From assembly GCA_963402885.1 (NCBI GenBank), contig OY727100.1:8481501-8545500 (forward strand): DNA of 64,000 nt, in the 5' to 3' direction. Below the pieces are notes generated by a model. It saw only the letters and a list, made by a program, of their open reading frames with translations, ran no database searches and was not told the DNA's origin. Source of the stretch: Antedon bifida. Lineage: Eukaryota > Echinodermata > Crinoidea > Comatulida > Antedonidae. Of the stretch, positions 12,601-24,600 are shown in pieces; position 1 is the stretch's first letter, and every line of letters starts with the position of its first letter. Position numbers and translations under genes: made by a program.

Positions 12601-15600
12601 ACAACTTTAGTGAGATCCAACTTACCCACTATACTGTGTTGTGAGAGCATGCATTGGGTCCAAATATCATTAGTAGCTTCTTATACTTGGCTCCGTAATT
12701 ATATACACATAATATATTGCGATAATATAGTTTCTTCTGTACATGTACAGGATACGCAAAGTTTCTTGAGTTAACAAACAACGGTAAGTAAAACAAATAC
12801 GTCCTGCTTGTTCGACGGTCGGTAGTTGAGAGAGAGAGAGAGACAAAGAATAACAAGGCCAACAGCCATAAGTCGCGTGCTCTCAGAAAAAAATAAACTT
12901 TCAAAAAGTAATGTACTTTAAAACTTTTATGTACATCAAAACAGTTCAAAAAGTACAGAAATACGCAAAGTGATACCCGACAGACCGACCGACCGACAGA
13001 CAGACCGACATAGTGAACTATAGAGTCACGTGCACGTCTAAAAACGAAATGAAACGCTTCTATTGGGCCGTTGCATCATGAGACAAACTTTTAGTCGCGG
13101 GGGATACGCATAAGGTAAAACAAACGACCGATTGAGGGCTCACTACTTTTTGACGTGGATGTAAACATCATATTCTTACTCGTCTTCAAGGAACAACTTC
13201 AACTCCAGTTAATAATGGCTCTCCAATCACTCCTTCTCATAAACACAGCAAATGGAGATGATAGAAACGCTTGCTTCTGCAACAGCATAATTCAAGTTCT
13301 ACGAAGAACTTACTCAATTAGAAACCATATTGTGCAAGCTATGACTAGTCATTCTCTCAAATGTGAATTGAAAGATATTTTTCTTGCTCAAGGAACTTCA
13401 GAAATAAAAAGTGCTGCTAAAATTCGGAAATTGATTGGTGGGGACTTTGCAGTAGGCACACAGCAAGATGCCAAGGAATTCATGGATACTCTCATTCAAC
13501 GGTGTTACCCCTCACACCAAAATCCCTTCAGATTCACCATGAAAAATCAGTTTCATGCACTAAGAACTTCTCACTGTTCTTCTTGTGTTCAAGACCCAAT
13601 AAGTGACAGATCGTTTTCTCTTCATCTGCCTCTTGAGAATGAAAAAGAAATAACACCAGTAAGACTCCAAGAAATGATAAATCACTATTTCAGTACAAGC
13701 ACTGTAAATAAGCGCTGCAGTAAATGTTCAAATCCATCTGAACAGAACTTTACTGTTCATAAACAGTTCGCAGAGTCTGGACCATACTTGTGCATTGAAC
13801 TTTTAAGGTTCAACAATGCTCTTAAAAAAATGAATCATTTTGTAAAGGGTTCATTTGAAATCGCGAAATTACAAACTAATAGCTGTCATCAATCACCAAG
13901 GACTATTCTATAGTGGACACTACTATTCTTTGCTGGAGTGTGCTGGAGGATGGTATAAATGTGAGGATGCCAAGTTTCCTGAGAGAATAGCAGAAAATTC
14001 AGTTTTCTCTGTTCTCAATTATGTTTACATTTTTGAGAAAGTTTCTGAACTCGGAGCAATCCAAAATCGATCATCAAACACTACAACACAACACTCTACT
14101 ATTTTTATTAAAACGGCTTCAATTGTTGATGCTCCTGAAAAGAGCTCAAGTACACAACTTGTACCAAGTAACACACACAAAAAAGTTAAGACTACAATTA
14201 ATGTTTTGTCAGAAGACTCTGGTGAGGAGGATTTCATTTTCATCACTCATCCTCCTAAAAAAAATCAACATTCTTTTTCCAATTTGCCAAAAGATATTAG
14301 TAGTTGGTTCAATGATGGAAAAACTGAGCCAGACAGCATTTCAAATGTTTCAAGTGAAGTTATACAAAAAGCATCTGATGCCAAATCTTCAAAAAAAATA
14401 TCCACCTTAATATCTGATAACAAGTCTAAAAATTATATTAGCCAATATACAGATGACTTTGAAACAAGAATCTACAGTCACAATGTGAAAAGCTGCTTCA
14501 TTCAACTTGGCTCAAGAGTTGATGAACAGACAAAACTTTCATCTTCCACAGAAACAATCAGCATTTCGTCTGAAAACTCAGAACAGAATTCATCAGCTGC
14601 AAACTCTTCTGAATCCAAACTCCAACCACAGCCAAGGAATGGCTTGGGCGCATATACTGATATTCATGGAACAAGAATCTTTATTAAGGCCTGCTCTGTG
14701 AACCTAGGACAAAGAATTCAAAGTGATGACTTATCTAACAAACTCACAACCAAAGAAAATTTGGAAAAGTGCATTGGCTGCAACAGAGCATTTAAAAGAA
14801 TCATTAGACATTTGCAACAAAAATCCACATGCAGAAACCATTATGATCTTGAGAAATTGAAAAGTGAATCAATGTCAAGGAGAAAAACAAAAGTACAAAT
14901 AAATAAGAAAAACTATCGTGAAGCAAAAAGACATGAAAATGAAAGTCTGTACAAACAGAAATCTGCAGCAGTAAAACAAAACCAGAGAGAATCAGAGAGG
15001 CAAAAAAATGAACAATCCTTTCGGCAAAAAAGATCAAAGGAAAAGCAAAGTGAAAGAGTTTCAAAGAGTCAGAAGAATGAAACTTTGTTTAAACAGAAAC
15101 TAGCAGAAGAAAAACATAAGCAAAGAGAATCTGAGAGACAGAAGAATGAAACTTTGTTTAAACAAAAACTAGCAGAAGAAAAACATAAGCAAAGAGAATC
15201 TGAGAGACAGAAAAATAAAACAGCTTTTAAGCAAAAAAGGGCAGAAGAAAAGCAAAGTGAAAGAGTTTCAAAGAGTCAGAAGAATGAAACTTTGTTTAAA
15301 CAGAAACTAGCAGAAGAAAAACATAAGCAAAGAGAATCTGAGAGACAGAAGAATGAAACTCTGTTTAAACAGAAACTAGCAGAAGAAAAACATAAGCAAA
15401 GAGAATCTGAGAGTCAGAAGAATGAAACTCTGTTTAAACAGAAACTAGCAGAAGAAAAACACAAGCAAAGAGAATCTGAGAGACAGAAGAATGAAACTAT
15501 GTTTAAACAAAAACTAGCAGAAGAAAAACACAAGCAAAGAGAATCTGAGAGACAGAAGAATGAAACTCTGTTTAAACAAAAACTAGCAGAAGAAAAACAT

Positions 15601-18600
15601 AAGCAAAGAGAATCTGAGAGACAAAAAAATAAAACAGCTTTTAAGCAAAAAAGGGCAGAAGAAAATCAAAGTGAAAGAGATTGTAAAAGACAAAAAAATG
15701 AAACAGCTTTTAAGCAAAAAAGGGCAAAAGAAATACAAACTAAAAGAAAGAGATTGTAAAAGACAAAAAAATGAAACAGCTTTTAAGCAAAAAAGGGCAG
15801 AAGAAAAGCAAAATGAAAGAGAGACAGAGAGACAAAAGGATGAACAGTCATTCAAGTTGAAACGTGGAGATGAAAAACAAAAAGGTAGACTGAAAAGTGC
15901 TGATTCAGCATTCAAACGGAAACAAGCATTTCTTGAATCAATTCGAGATGGTAGGACATACATATGCATTTCATGTCACCGCAAGTTATACAAGAATGGT
16001 GTTCATGCCTTAAGAAGTGATTGGGAATCTGAGCTAGAAGATCATCATCCCGGATATAAAGAGAAATGCCTTGGACCAATAATAAGAAAGAAAATGCCCC
16101 GTCCTCACAAACCTATCTCTCCTGATGATCAAAGTTCTGACTTTATTTGTTTCACTTGCCATACATATATGATAAAAGGCAAAATGGCTCCGATGTCCAA
16201 TCAAAACAATGTACAATTAGTAGACATCAGCAATCATCCCGAGTTGAAATTAAAAGATTTGGAAAACCAGCTGCTTGCTCGGAACCTAATCTTTCAAAAG
16301 ATAAAACTTTTGCCAAAAAGTAGGTGAAATGCAATGATTGACAAAGCTGTCAATGTGCCTATACCAGAAGAGGAAATAAGCGACACAATTGAACACCTCC
16401 CTCGAACTCCAAAAGAGGCTCATGTTATACCAGTGCAGCTGAAAAGAAAAAAGAGCATGAAAAACACTCATAAGCAGGAATATGTTAACTGTAAAAAAAT
16501 CATTAAATGCATTGAAAGAATGAAAAGCATGGGAAATCGTTTCTATCAGGATGTAAATGCAAATCTTGAAGAATACACAAAGAAATGTCATGAGGCAGAT
16601 GATGAGAACTTTCTCTTCTCATCAGAAAGTGAAAAAGATGCCAGTAAAAAAAATCTTCATGCAGAAGAGGCTTTCAGTGATATGGATTCATTTGAAAAAG
16701 AATTGTTTGAGCCTAAGTGTGACAATCAAGATAACAGTGACCAGAACCCTAGTGGAGGCAATGAGAAAGTGTCAGATGGCCAAGATGAACAGGAAAATAA
16801 AGAAGAAAAAGAATTCATTGAAAAAGACTCCATCAGGAAGCACTAATTCAATTATAACTCCAGCAGTTGCTTTGGGGAAAATATGCCAGAAATCAGCGCT
16901 AAAAATAAAGTTGATGATTACAAACCTCTTGTCTTAGCCCCAGGAGAGGGAAAAATTCCTACAGATTTTCCTGAAAACTGGGAAGCTTTATCATTTCCAA
17001 CTCATTTTCCTAATGGGAGAAATGATAAAGATGAGGAAAGACAAGTTAAGCTCAGAGATCCATTTTACTTCACTCAAAGGGCAATGAATTATGACCCCAG
17101 ATTTGCAAATGATCCAGCTTATATCTTTGCAGCTAAAGCCTATACTGAAAAGAAACAAATCAACAACAATATCAGTTTGGCCTTTCAAAGAGGAAACAAG
17201 AGACTCTCTAGTAGTGGTCAATTAACCTACACATTAGATGATCCACACATGGTTCTTGATGGAATAAAAAACACTCCCAAATACTGGCAAAAGGCAAGAT
17301 ATGAGCTGAACGCAAAAGTTGAAAATCTTGGACCTTTTGACATGTTCTTTACATTGTCTTGTGCTGATATAAGGTGGCCTGAAAACTTTACATCCATATT
17401 AGATGGTCACAACTTAGTCTATGATTAGAACAAACTTGTTAAACTCAACTTTAAACTTCAATCATCGGCTAAAAATGTTCATTAAGCATAGTGTTATGAG
17501 CAAACATGCACTGCTGCCAATTGACCACTACAACTACAGAATTGAATTCCAGTTCAGAGGAGCTCCACATACACATGGAGTTTTTATGGGTGGACTGGAA
17601 CAAAGTAACCCAGATTCCAAAACAGCATGTTGAACATTTCAAACAAGCCAAAACACTGATAAGATCCAACAGTGAACTGTCTGATCAACACAAAGATTCT
17701 ATGGCAATGATAGCGGATCATGCTATATCTGTGTCACTGAGAGATTCCTCTGTGTCTGAAATAGTGAAAGAAGTGCAAGTTCATCACCATACTAATAAAG
17801 CCTGCCGAAAGTATGGAACAACTTGCAGATTCAACTTTCCTAAGTTTCCAACAAGAAAAACTATGATAAGTTCACCCTCTAATTATGCTTTTAACAGTGA
17901 AGAAGAGAAAAACTCAAAAATGACAAGGTACAAAACAGTCTTAGATGCCGTAAAAGAGATCCTAGAGGATGATGATAAGATGAAAAAAGTGTGTTCACAC
18001 AAACAGAAAGAACTACAAACACTTGTTAATCTTGACAAAGACAAATGGAGAATAAGCCAGATTATTCAAAATGCAGAATATAACAACAACAAACACTGTT
18101 CTGTTCCAGCTAATTTACATCATCATTTTCAAGGAAAAATCAAGGAAAATGGCATGGCAGATGTTATTCAAATCAAAGCTGTACATGATGCAATGGCAAA
18201 CAACAAAATTAAAATTGATGAGCTGTTAGAAAAGAGAATTGAATTTATGCTTGAACAAGCTAACTTTTCAATTGAAAAGTTTTCTGATGTATGCTCCAAA
18301 TTGGAAGAATATGAAAATGCTTTATCTGTCAACAATCGTGGATACATGCCTTTCTATAAAAGAGATGTTGCTGAAAATTATGGTCAACAGCTACAATGCT
18401 GAATGGATATCTACATGGAATGGAAACATGGACATTCAGTTGTGCCTTGACTTTTATGCTATCATTACATACATAAGTGACTACTATTCCAAGGATGACT
18501 CTGGAACCATGGATATGCTCATTAATGCTCTAAAAGATGCAGAAAATGAGGATTTAAGGACCAAATTGAAAACGGTTGCTTCAGTGTTTCTTACACACAG

Positions 18601-21600
18601 ACAAATGGGGGAAAGTGAAGCTTACTACAGACTTCTCCCACACATGCATCTGAAGGACTCAAATATTGAGGCAGTCTTTGCCCCTACTGGATTTAATCCT
18701 AGTCATTTTCTGAAAAGAATTGATGATGATGCTCAAGTTGATGGTAAAAATCTCATTGAAGTAGAAGGTCGTGAAGGAAAATATCAAGAAAAGGCTTCAA
18801 TGTATGAAAAGTATCTAAGAAGAGATTGTAATTTGCAACCTGAGATTAAAGACCTATGCTATGCTCAATTTGTTAAGCGATACAAGTCCGTTAGGACTGT
18901 CCCAAAATCCTTCAACTACAAGCAATTGGAGTTCTCAAAGATGTATGACATAAATGAAAATTTAATCATAAACAACATCATCATCACTGAAAGAATAGAA
19001 GAGAATGATAAAGTCAATAATCTTCCTATATACATCAGGATCAAAAACACTCAACACGATGAGCCATCTTTTGTCAAGTTAAGAAGAGAGCTTGTCCTTC
19101 GTTGTCACAAATTCAAGAAAAGCAAAAACCTCCATGAACATCTTTTCTCTGAACTTCAGTTGTTCCATCCACATACAAACAATCCCATGGATGGTCCAAG
19201 CTACACTCTTGAACAAGAAAAAGAGGACCTAAATGCCTGTCAAAAAACATTTAGTCAATCAGAATTTTACAAGGTGAAATGTTAATGCCATACTTAGAAA
19301 ATGTTGAAAAAGGTATGGAATCAGCGCAAGAAATGAGGAAGGACATTGGGGATGTCCTTGATCCCCAAAATGAGCAAGATAAAGCTGAATGTGAGGAAAT
19401 TGGACTTGAAGATAATCCTGAGTATGCAGCAAAGGATTTTGAAGGCCTTTCTGAAACTAAGGACCCCACTCCATCAACTGGATTATTTAAGAGAGTTACA
19501 CCAAGCTCAGATAACACTCTCTTTCCACTCATTCGACAAATGGATGATGCACAAAGACTAGTGGTTAATAAAGTAATGCAATACATCAAAGAAACAATTA
19601 TCTCCAGAAAAGAACCAGCAACAATCTCTGTTCCAAGGTTTATAATCCAAGGTGGAGCTGGTGCTGGAAAAAGCTCCGTCATTCATGTGGTAGTGCAGTT
19701 AATGGAGAAACTCCTAAGACAATCTGGAGATAATACTGACAATCCTTATGTTCTTCCACTCTCATTTACTGGAACAGCGGCAGCAAACATTGATGGAATG
19801 ACACTGCATAGTGCCTTCAATTTCCCATTCAACAATCAGTTTTTATCTTTACCAGACAAATTACGAGACAAAAAGAGAGATCAGCTGAAACTTCTGAAAA
19901 TGATCATCATTGATGAATTCAGTATGTTGAAGGCCGACATGCTCTACCAAATTGACCTTCGTCTACGCGAATTGATGGAAGCTTCAAAAGAGGCTTTTGG
20001 AGGATGTGCAGTCCTATTGTTTGGTGATATTCTGCAGTTGAAGCCTGTAATGGGAAAATATGTGTTTGATTTGCCTATATCATCAGACTACCACGCCTCT
20101 TTCTACATAGAATCACTATGGAATACCTTCAGAGTCATTCATCTGTTAACTAATCACAGGCAAAGTGAAGATCATGTCTATGTTGATCTGTTAAACAGAG
20201 TAAGGACTGGAAGTCAGAATGAAAATGATATCACCTTACTGCAAGAAAGGGTAAGACCTTTAAACCACCCTGACATTCCAAAAGATGCCCTTTTTGTAAC
20301 ATGTACAAACAAAGATGTAAATACTATAAACAACACCAAATTGGAAGAAGTGCAAGAGCAGTTAATAGAGATTCCTGCACAAATCTGCAGTACGGCTCAA
20401 AAAGAACCAAAAACCAAAACATCCAATGATGGTTCTATTTTCAACACTCCCCTTCAAAAGCATCTACAACTCAAAAAAGGGGCAAAGGTTATGTTGACAA
20501 ACAATGTCGATGTAATTGATTGTTTAACAAATGGAGCAATGGGGGAAGTTGTTAGTTTTATTTTTGACCAGAAAGGCAGAGTCAAAACAATTCTAGTTCA
20601 TTTCAACGATGAAAAAGTTGGAAAAGAAAGACGCCTCAAATATGGTAGTTTGCAACAACAGTATCCTGGTATTCATGTTACCCCTATTGAGAAAATCGAG
20701 TTTAAATTTTGTTTATCAAAAAACCAAAGTGGTAATCAGATGTTAGCTGCTGTACAGTTTCCCCTCAAACTTTCCTTTGCCTGCACTGCTCATAAGATGC
20801 AAGGAGCAACCGTGGCCAAGCCTAACTCTCTTATCCTTGATTTAAGAGGTGTTAGAGAGCCAGCCCAAGCTTATGTCATGCTTAGTCGTGTACAGGCAAT
20901 TAGTCAACTGTATATAATTGAAAAAATTCCATCTGATAAACTATATCCATCTAAATTAGCAATTACAGAGCTTAAAAGGCTTTCTGATATCTCCATGAAC
21001 AAAATTGAATCACTTATCAGGAAGAGTATTGGTATTTCAAGCTTAAATATTCGGTCTTTAGCTGATAAAATCCATGATCTTAAAGTAGACTATACATTGA
21101 ATCTGTCTATGGTTGTCTGTCTACAAGAAACATGGTGTGAAGATGACTACTCCAACGACCACCTAAATATTGATGGATATTATCTGCACTTAACCAATCG
21201 TGGAAAAGGAAAAGGAATTGCTACCTATTTCAAAAAAGGTTTTTATCTTTCTGAAGAAGTAAACAAAGAATCATTTCAAATGACCAAATGTTCAAGTAGA
21301 TATCTGCATGTGATAAACGTGTACAGGTCTCAAAATGCTTCCTCTGCTGAGTTTTTACAGCATTTAGACTCACTCATTGATGATTGTGAACAGTGTTATA
21401 TTGTAGGTGATTTCAACATTGATATCTTACGTACTGTACACCCCATTGTAACCTGGATCCTCTCAAAAGGTTTCAGTCAGTCTGTGCAATATCCAACCCA
21501 TGAAAAAGGGGGACTTATTGATCATGTTTACATCAGATCAAAGAGAGGTTTTTAACTCTTCACACATTGGCCTTACTAATCTGACCATGCTGCAAACTGT

Positions 21601-24600
21601 CTTGTTTTGCATGAATAAAATGCTATATAATATAAATTATAAACTTTGCTTTTGCTGTTTCTTGTTTTGCATGAATAAAATGTTATATAATATATAAACT
21701 TTGCTCTTGCTGTTTCTTGCTGTTGTTCTTGCTCTTTTAATAAACAAGCATAGTGAACTCTTTTCTCTTAGGAAGCTTAGATAGAATATTAAATGACACA
21801 ACAGCCCGTATATAATAACTTAGAACAACTTAGAAATGTAATGCCTTAGAAAAGCGATACATCAAAACAGTTCAAAAAGTACAGGAAAGCGATAAAACGC
21901 ATAGTGATACCGGACCGACGGACAGACAGACCGACCGACAGACAGACCGACCAACCGACCGACATAGTGAACTATAGAGTCGCGTCCACACGACAAAGCG
22001 ATACATCAAAACAGTTCAAAAAGTACAGGAAAGCAATAAAACGCATAGTGATACCGACAGACAAACAGACCGACAGACAGACAGACAGACGGACCGACCG
22101 ACATAGTGAACTATACTGACCGAAATTACTGAACATGTTTAAAAATGTTGAAATGTTTAAAAACATTTATATTTTTTTAATTTACACGTGCGTAGCCTGT
22201 CACTTTTGACGTGCTCGTATAACGTAATTTCGAGTTGAAAAGTAAGTCAAGAAAACAGAAATCGGGCCAAAAGAGTGCGCAATAACATTTAACGCGCAGT
22301 GCGCGCGCAAAAATCTGCGCACTCATGGCAATTTTGTAAACGCTTAAAATTGCCTGAAACGTACTCTTATTTCATCGAAAATAAATTTTGAAAATTTTAA
22401 GCGCGCGAACGCATGCGTTACATGCGCTACGCACGTAATTGTATTGCCATATGATGATTTATGCCCTGAAATTTATTAGTACCAAATTTTATTTAATTGT
22501 GATTCATGGTTGTTAAGATATGATTACAAACGTGATTTCGTTAAACCGTGCGTAGACCGCGTAATATTTTATTGCGCACCGTGAAAACATAACCACATCG
22601 ATTCCTGTCCATAAGGAATATTCTGTGAAAAATTGACTTAGCTAGATTAAACTGATATCAAGATAAGGTCAGAAAGCGATAAAACGCATAGTGATACCGG
22701 ACCGACAGACAGACCGACAGACAGACAGACAGACCGACCAACCGACCGACATAGTGAACTATAGAGTCGCGTCCACGCGACTAAAAAGGTTTGCATGCCG
22801 TTCGTTACACCTGCTAACACATATGCAAATTGCCTCTACATATTTATGATTAATTATTAAAAAGATGTCCTTTAATCGCAAAAATACATACAAATCAAAG
22901 ATAGTTCTTTAATTATGAATCACATGCTCATTTTTTCACTAGTTAATTGTATACTATAAATATACAATTGTTAATAATTTATAGAAATATGTTTTTGTTA
23001 CCACGGAAACATGTAACAAAATAAAAATGTAAAAGCATAATAATAATAATAATAATAATAATAATATATACGAATTTGTAAAGCGCCAATTCCAGCAACA
23101 AGTGATAAAAGGCGCTGTGGACTAAGATTTTACACCTTTTTAACAATATTCTTCTCCCCTAAGGGTCCCATCGTGTCATCGGCAGCCAACTACGGTGCCA
23201 TTACAAGTGAGAAAATTCTTCCAGTCTGTTGATTCGCGTCAACCAATCAAAGGGCGAGAATCCAAAATCGTTCAACCGTGAGCCCTCATAAACTCTCTTT
23301 TCCCAGACGTTTTTTGGGTCCAGCAGCTGGGACCTATAAATTATAGTCGAATTTGCAAAACTGTCGGCCTTAGATACTATAGCTACCGTGATGAAAAAGC
23401 TTCCTAATGAATATGTCCTCTTGGGACATATTCATTAACGTCTGCACAATCAAATAAACTTGATTCGACCTGGTGTACGTTTTTACGACGAATGATCTGT
23501 AATGGTTATCGGCGAAAAAACACTTTAGATGATGAATGTTATAAACTGTATTACACAAACATCGACATTCACAATATATGTAAGACATGTGATTTATCTA
23601 CATTCATCAAAAGCCAGCAACGAAATTATGCTGCACATCTTATTAGATCCGATAATGATCGGATAATGAAAAAGCTATTCTTCCAAGATGACAAATGGTC
23701 GAAGCGTGGTAGAACACGTTATTCAAACAAGTTCTAGATAATGTTGGAATAGTCAGACAAGCCTTCATTAACAACTCGAAGGCCCGCTTTATTATTATTA
23801 TACAGTATATCAATAATAAATAATAGAAAATAATATTTACTTCAACTCAAATGCATAGCAAATGATGTGTTTTCGTACAGAATTAATACATTTCCATAAA
23901 AGACTGCTAAATCTTCCCCACCCCACCCCTCCAACACCCCTCACCCAACACTTCTAAGTCAAATAACATTCCCAATTGCTCTATCACTACTTACAATACA
24001 TTTTTTTGTGTTATTATATGTTTTGTAATGTACATTAAAAGTAATAGATAATGCCTTTTGTTAAATCATTTGTCGTTATTAGTTGGCATGATTAATCTAC
24101 AAGAAGGAATTATCTCAATTTTGACCCCCTAAAAAATAAATTATTAAAATAAAATTTATGTTGCATAATTTCCATGTATGCACATATACATATTATAGCT
24201 AAAAATCAAATACTTTATCCTTAAGTTTTTTAGAATAAACTCAAGCGCGTTTTGCTCATTTACTACATTTTTTTAGATAATGCCCTGTAAATCAGGACAG
24301 TATAGTCCTGCGGTACCCAAAAGCGCCAGATTTTTTACGCTGAAATGACAGTGTATTCTAGAACCATCTAGTTGTTTAAATTCATATTACTCTTAAGTAG
24401 ATATATATTGCATATTTAGTCATTTTTGTCATCCTTATTGTCTTGGTAAGCATATCATTACACAACTGATACTAAAAACTGCATTAAAAACTTTCTAATT
24501 TACTACTGCCGAAAGTGGGATTGAAACAAGGGACCTTTAGATCTTCATTCTAACTCAATCTCCGTCACTAAAACAATAACTTAAATGCACCAAAAATGAT

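Larger units (their letters stand above)
13150..21760 (+). mobile_element. Helentron (Helitron-like rolling-circle transposon), near complete but inactivated
   Basis: One long plus-strand coding block inside the 13.7-kb intron encodes, in order, a USP-type cysteine peptidase, a zinc-finger and coiled-coil region, DUF6570-like CxxC motifs, the Helitron Rep domain with HUH and tyrosine motifs, a PIF1-type SF1 helicase and an endonuclease/exonuclease/phosphatase (EEP) domain. The C-terminal EEP defines the Helentron subgroup. The frame is broken at about 13865, 15745, 16325 (TGA), 16830-16880, 17424, 17590, 18380 and 19275. Protein-level conservation between breaks is high, so death looks recent. 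Exact ends could not be set: no TIRs are expected, and I could not identify the 3' hairpin with confidence. Confidence 0.85.

Noticed and set aside
15583..15969. 128-codon minus-strand frame opposite the coiled-coil array
   Set aside because: Mirror of a repetitive Lys/Glu-rich coding array; Phe/Ser/Cys-rich shadow without motifs.
19251..19682. 143-codon minus-strand frame opposite the helicase
   Set aside because: Shadow of the helicase N-terminus; no motif.
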